DNA from: Pseudanabaena sp. CAN_BIN31
Lineage (GTDB): Bacteria > Cyanobacteriota > Cyanobacteriia > Pseudanabaenales > Pseudanabaenaceae
DNA length: 6,305 bases
Assembly: GCA_026785865.1 (NCBI GenBank)
Contig: JAJAZG010000550.1
Coordinates: forward strand, 1 to 6,305
Reading direction: 5' to 3'
This document shows, piece by piece, positions 4,497-6,305 of this stretch (the first letter of the stretch is position 1; every line of letters begins with the position of its first letter). The notes below the pieces were generated by a model, which searched no databases, was not told the origin of the DNA, and saw nothing but the letters and a program-made list of their open reading frames with translations. The position numbers were made by a program, and so were the translations under genes.

Positions 4497-5681
4497 ATGA
4501 ATATTTTGATTGGTATGGCGATCGCGATCGCGGTTTCAGGTGGTCTGGTTTTGCTGTTGTGGTTGTTGTTTGAGTGGCAGTACAAAACTCGTCAAGGCAA
4601 CTTACTCGAATTTGATAACGGCGCTTGGCAATTTTTGACCTACGAGCCAGATCACTATCGTTTGGAATTATTGCTAACAGCCACAAACAAAACTCGTAAT
4701 CTTGATGTTTTCTTGGTCGAAGTAGATCCCGTGATTTCGCTTTTATCTAATGATTCTCTAGAAGGAATTAGTAGCCAGATTCAGTTGCGATCTCGCCATT
4801 CTAATACTGCTAGCCGTGGTGACAACTATTGGGAATCATATATTGTCACCCCCAATCACAGCACTGGTGTCGAGATTCAGATTGACCTAAGTGGGAAAAA
4901 TCTCGAAGAACTGAAAACCCTGTGGGTGCGCGTTTATTACACAATTTATGGTCCCGCAGGACGCGAAGAAAAAGTCAAGCATTGCATTATTCCCTTACAG
5001 TTTCCTGATGCCAATCAAAGAGAGCGTTGGCGACCTACTCCTGACGCGGATGTGTTACCGATCCGCACGCATATATTATCCGCAGGCGATAATCCTGTAG
5101 AAGTGATGCAGCGCTATGTGATCAGTCATGCTCAAGCAGGAGATATTGTCACGATCGCCGAAACGCCGATCGCGATCATGCAAGGCAATTTCTATCATCC
5201 CAGCGACATTAAACCTAAGTGGCTAGCCAAACGCTTGTGCTACTACTTCAAAAGCACTTCGAGCCTCGCAACCGCCTGTGGTTTGCAATCCCTAATTAAT
5301 GAGTCAGGGGCTTGGCGTGTTGCCTATGCGTTTGTTGTCGGCGCTTTAGCCAAAGCCTTTTTGCGCGTACCTGGTGTGTTTTACATGTTGGCTGGCGATC
5401 AGGCGAGACTGATCGATGATGTGACTGGCACTTTGCCGCCCTATGACCAATTTATTGTTTTGGGCCCTAAAAATCCTCAAGCAGTCGTTGATGAAATTAA
5501 GGCGGGGACAGGACTAGAAGCAGCGATCGTGGATGTGAATGACTTACGGCGCGTGAAGGTCTTAGCCGCCACTTCTGGGGTATCCGAAAAGCTCCTTAAT
5601 CAAGCTCTATTAATGAATCCTGCGGGTAACGCCGCCGAACAAACACCGATTGTGTTAATTCGCCCCAACACTCGCGTATAA
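4497..5681 (+). CDS. Membrane-anchored CofE-like (F420-0:gamma-glutamyl ligase family) protein
   Basis: The 394-residue protein has three parts. Residues about 3-25 form one hydrophobic helix (ILIGMAIAIAVSGGLVLLLW), followed by EWQYKTRQ, suggesting an N-terminal membrane anchor. Residues about 35-170 look beta-rich and have no family I recognise. Residues about 185-390 resemble the CofE-like family (COG1478), opening with VLPIRTHILSAGDNPVEV. They continue with GDIVTIAETPIAIMQG (215-230), SSLATACGLQ (255-264), DDVTGTLPPYDQFIVLG (307-323) and EQTPIVLIRP (381-390). True CofE adds glutamates to coenzyme F420-0. Here the N-terminal half and several GTP/metal-site segments of archaeal CofE are not evident, so ligase activity on F420 is uncertain, and no other F420 gene is present. 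Homologues of this shape are, to my knowledge, widespread in cyanobacteria without assigned function. The start has a good AAGG seven bases upstream. It is likely in an operon with trpA and ends at the terminator at 5682-5716. Confidence 0.8.
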   Translation: MNILIGMAIAIAVSGGLVLLLWLLFEWQYKTRQGNLLEFDNGAWQFLTYEPDHYRLELLLTATNKTRNLDVFLVEVDPVISLLSNDSLEGISSQIQLRSRHSNTASRGDNYWESYIVTPNHSTGVEIQIDLSGKNLEELKTLWVRVYYTIYGPAGREEKVKHCIIPLQFPDANQRERWRPTPDADVLPIRTHILSAGDNPVEVMQRYVISHAQAGDIVTIAETPIAIMQGNFYHPSDIKPKWLAKRLCYYFKSTSSLATACGLQSLINESGAWRVAYAFVVGALAKAFLRVPGVFYMLAGDQARLIDDVTGTLPPYDQFIVLGPKNPQAVVDEIKAGTGLEAAIVDVNDLRRVKVLAATSGVSEKLLNQALLMNPAGNAAEQTPIVLIRPNTRV

Positions 5682-5716
5682 AAAACAAAGGCGGCGCAGT
5701 GCGCCGCCTTTGTTTT
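5682..5716. terminator. Strong bidirectional terminator between the CofE-like gene and menB
   Basis: AAAACAAAGGCGGCGC (5682-5697) pairs without mismatch with GCGCCGCCTTTGTTTT (5701-5716) around the loop AGT, a 16-pair stem starting directly after the CofE-like stop codon. Both strands end in a T-rich tail (TTTGTTTT on +, TTTGTTTTTT on -), so it can stop both convergent transcripts. Confidence 0.92.
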
Positions 5717-5725
5717 GGAAATGAA

Positions 5726-5747
5726 ACAAGGGGCTTAAGCCCCTTGT
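5726..5747. repeat. Dispersed intergenic palindrome, copy 2
   Basis: This copy has the same core, AAGGGGCTTAAGCCCCTT (5728-5745), flanked here by AC before and GT after, so the perfect palindrome is 22 bases. Bases 5727-5747 are identical to 1880-1900. It sits between the bidirectional terminator and the menB stop codon (28 bases away), again in a tail-to-tail gap. Confidence 0.8.
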
Positions 5748-5774
5748 CTTGACTAGACCGCAAAAAGTTAACGA

Positions 5775-6305
5775 TTATGGCAATTTAGGATATTGCCGAA
5801 AATTTGGTTTGCGCTTTTCTAAAAATGCTTGCTTACCTTCCTTTGCTTCCTCAGTCATGTAAAACAACATCGTGGCATTACCCGCCAACTCTTGAATCCC
5901 CGCTTGTCCATCACAATCAGCATTAAAAGCCGACTTCAGACAACGAATTGCTAAAGGACTCTTATCTAAAATTTCCTGCGCCCATTGAATACCCTCCGCT
6001 TCCAGTTGCTCGACTGGCACAACCTTATTCACCAATCCCATGTCTAGCGCCTCTTGAGCGTCGTATTGACGGCAGAGATACCAAATTTCTCGCGCTTTTT
6101 TCTGCCCTACAAGTCGCGCCAAATAAGAAGCCCCAAAACCACCGTCAAAACTGCCGACCATTGGCCCAGTCTGTCCAAAAATAGCATTATCGGCGGCGAT
6201 CGTTAGGTCACAAACTACATGCAACACATGACCACCACCGATCGCATAACCAGCTACCAAAGCAATCACGGGCTGAGGCATGGTGCGAATCAGGCGTTGT
6301 AAATC
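5775..6305 (-). CDS. menB: 1,4-dihydroxy-2-naphthoyl-CoA synthase (MenB), N-terminal part outside window
   Basis: MenB is a crotonase-fold enzyme that cyclises o-succinylbenzoyl-CoA to 1,4-dihydroxy-2-naphthoyl-CoA. In cyanobacteria this leads to phylloquinone, the photosystem I A1 cofactor. The frame is open to the last base (fragment begins DLQRLIRTMPQPVIALVAGYAIGGG, split here as DLQRLIRTMP and QPVIALVAGY), so the ATG at 6279-6281 is internal. The 176 residues correspond to about E. coli MenB residues 110 to the end, so roughly 105-110 N-terminal residues are missing. Visible sites in E. coli numbering are the GGG oxyanion region (AGYAIGGGH), the bicarbonate site Q154 and G156 (FGQTGP) with W184 (REIWYLC), D163 in GSFD, and Y258 in LFYMTEE. 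All are present, marking the bicarbonate-dependent MenB type. The usual Lys in QTGPKVGSFD is Met here. The gene ends just before the repeated palindrome and the shared terminator. Confidence 0.96.
   Translation of the reverse strand, partial: DLQRLIRTMPQPVIALVAGYAIGGGHVLHVVCDLTIAADNAIFGQTGPMVGSFDGGFGASYLARLVGQKKAREIWYLCRQYDAQEALDMGLVNKVVPVEQLEAEGIQWAQEILDKSPLAIRCLKSAFNADCDGQAGIQELAGNATMLFYMTEEAKEGKQAFLEKRKPNFRQYPKLP

Noticed and set aside
5775..6281. menB starting at the internal ATG at 6279-6281.
   Set aside because: Eight further in-frame codons up to the window edge (DLQRLIRT) continue MenB similarity, so this ATG is an internal Met.

Overview
The window looks like chromosomal DNA from a cyanobacterium. 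Eleven copies of the octamer GCGATCGC (the cyanobacterial HIP1 word) are scattered over 6.3 kb. The gene set also fits: a plant-plastid-like y-type thioredoxin, an efp-accB pair, MenB of the phylloquinone pathway, a stand-alone trpA, and a membrane-tethered CofE-like protein of a form I associate with cyanobacteria. The moderately AT-rich composition and short intergenic gaps would suit a Pseudanabaena-like filamentous lineage, but the genus is only a guess.

Layout, left to right. (1) The C-terminal end of a cyclic-nucleotide-binding-type protein enters from the left edge on the + strand and stops at 252. (2) A strong bidirectional terminator (273-303) separates it from the minus-strand pair efp-accB (812-1372 and 323-811), where the efp stop codon directly abuts the accB GTG start. 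(3) A 160-bp divergent region (1373-1532) holds a long imperfect hairpin and the likely promoters of efp and of the thioredoxin gene (1533-1850, +). (4) The thioredoxin gene faces a COG0523/CobW-family GTPase (1960-3024, -); a perfect palindrome and a rho-independent terminator lie between them. (5) Divergent from the GTPase is a small gene (3087-3578, +) whose product resembles a complete AbiTii domain. (6) trpA (3666-4460, +) follows behind a consensus -10 box. A 36-bp gap with a duplicated Shine-Dalgarno-like 12-mer then leads to a membrane-anchored CofE-like protein (4497-5681, +). (7) A 16-bp-stem bidirectional terminator and a second copy of the same palindrome separate this gene from menB (5775 to the right edge, -), which lacks its N-terminal part because the window ends.

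Most genes are core metabolism. AccB carries biotin for acetyl-CoA carboxylase, EF-P rescues ribosomes at proline runs, TrpA makes indole for tryptophan, MenB closes the naphthoate ring of phylloquinone, and thioredoxin handles plastid-type redox control. The less understood items are the AbiTii-like gene, the CofE-like membrane protein, the His-rich GTPase and the repeated intergenic palindrome. I see no mobile element, CRISPR array, tRNA or rRNA, and no gene-free stretch over 300 bases.
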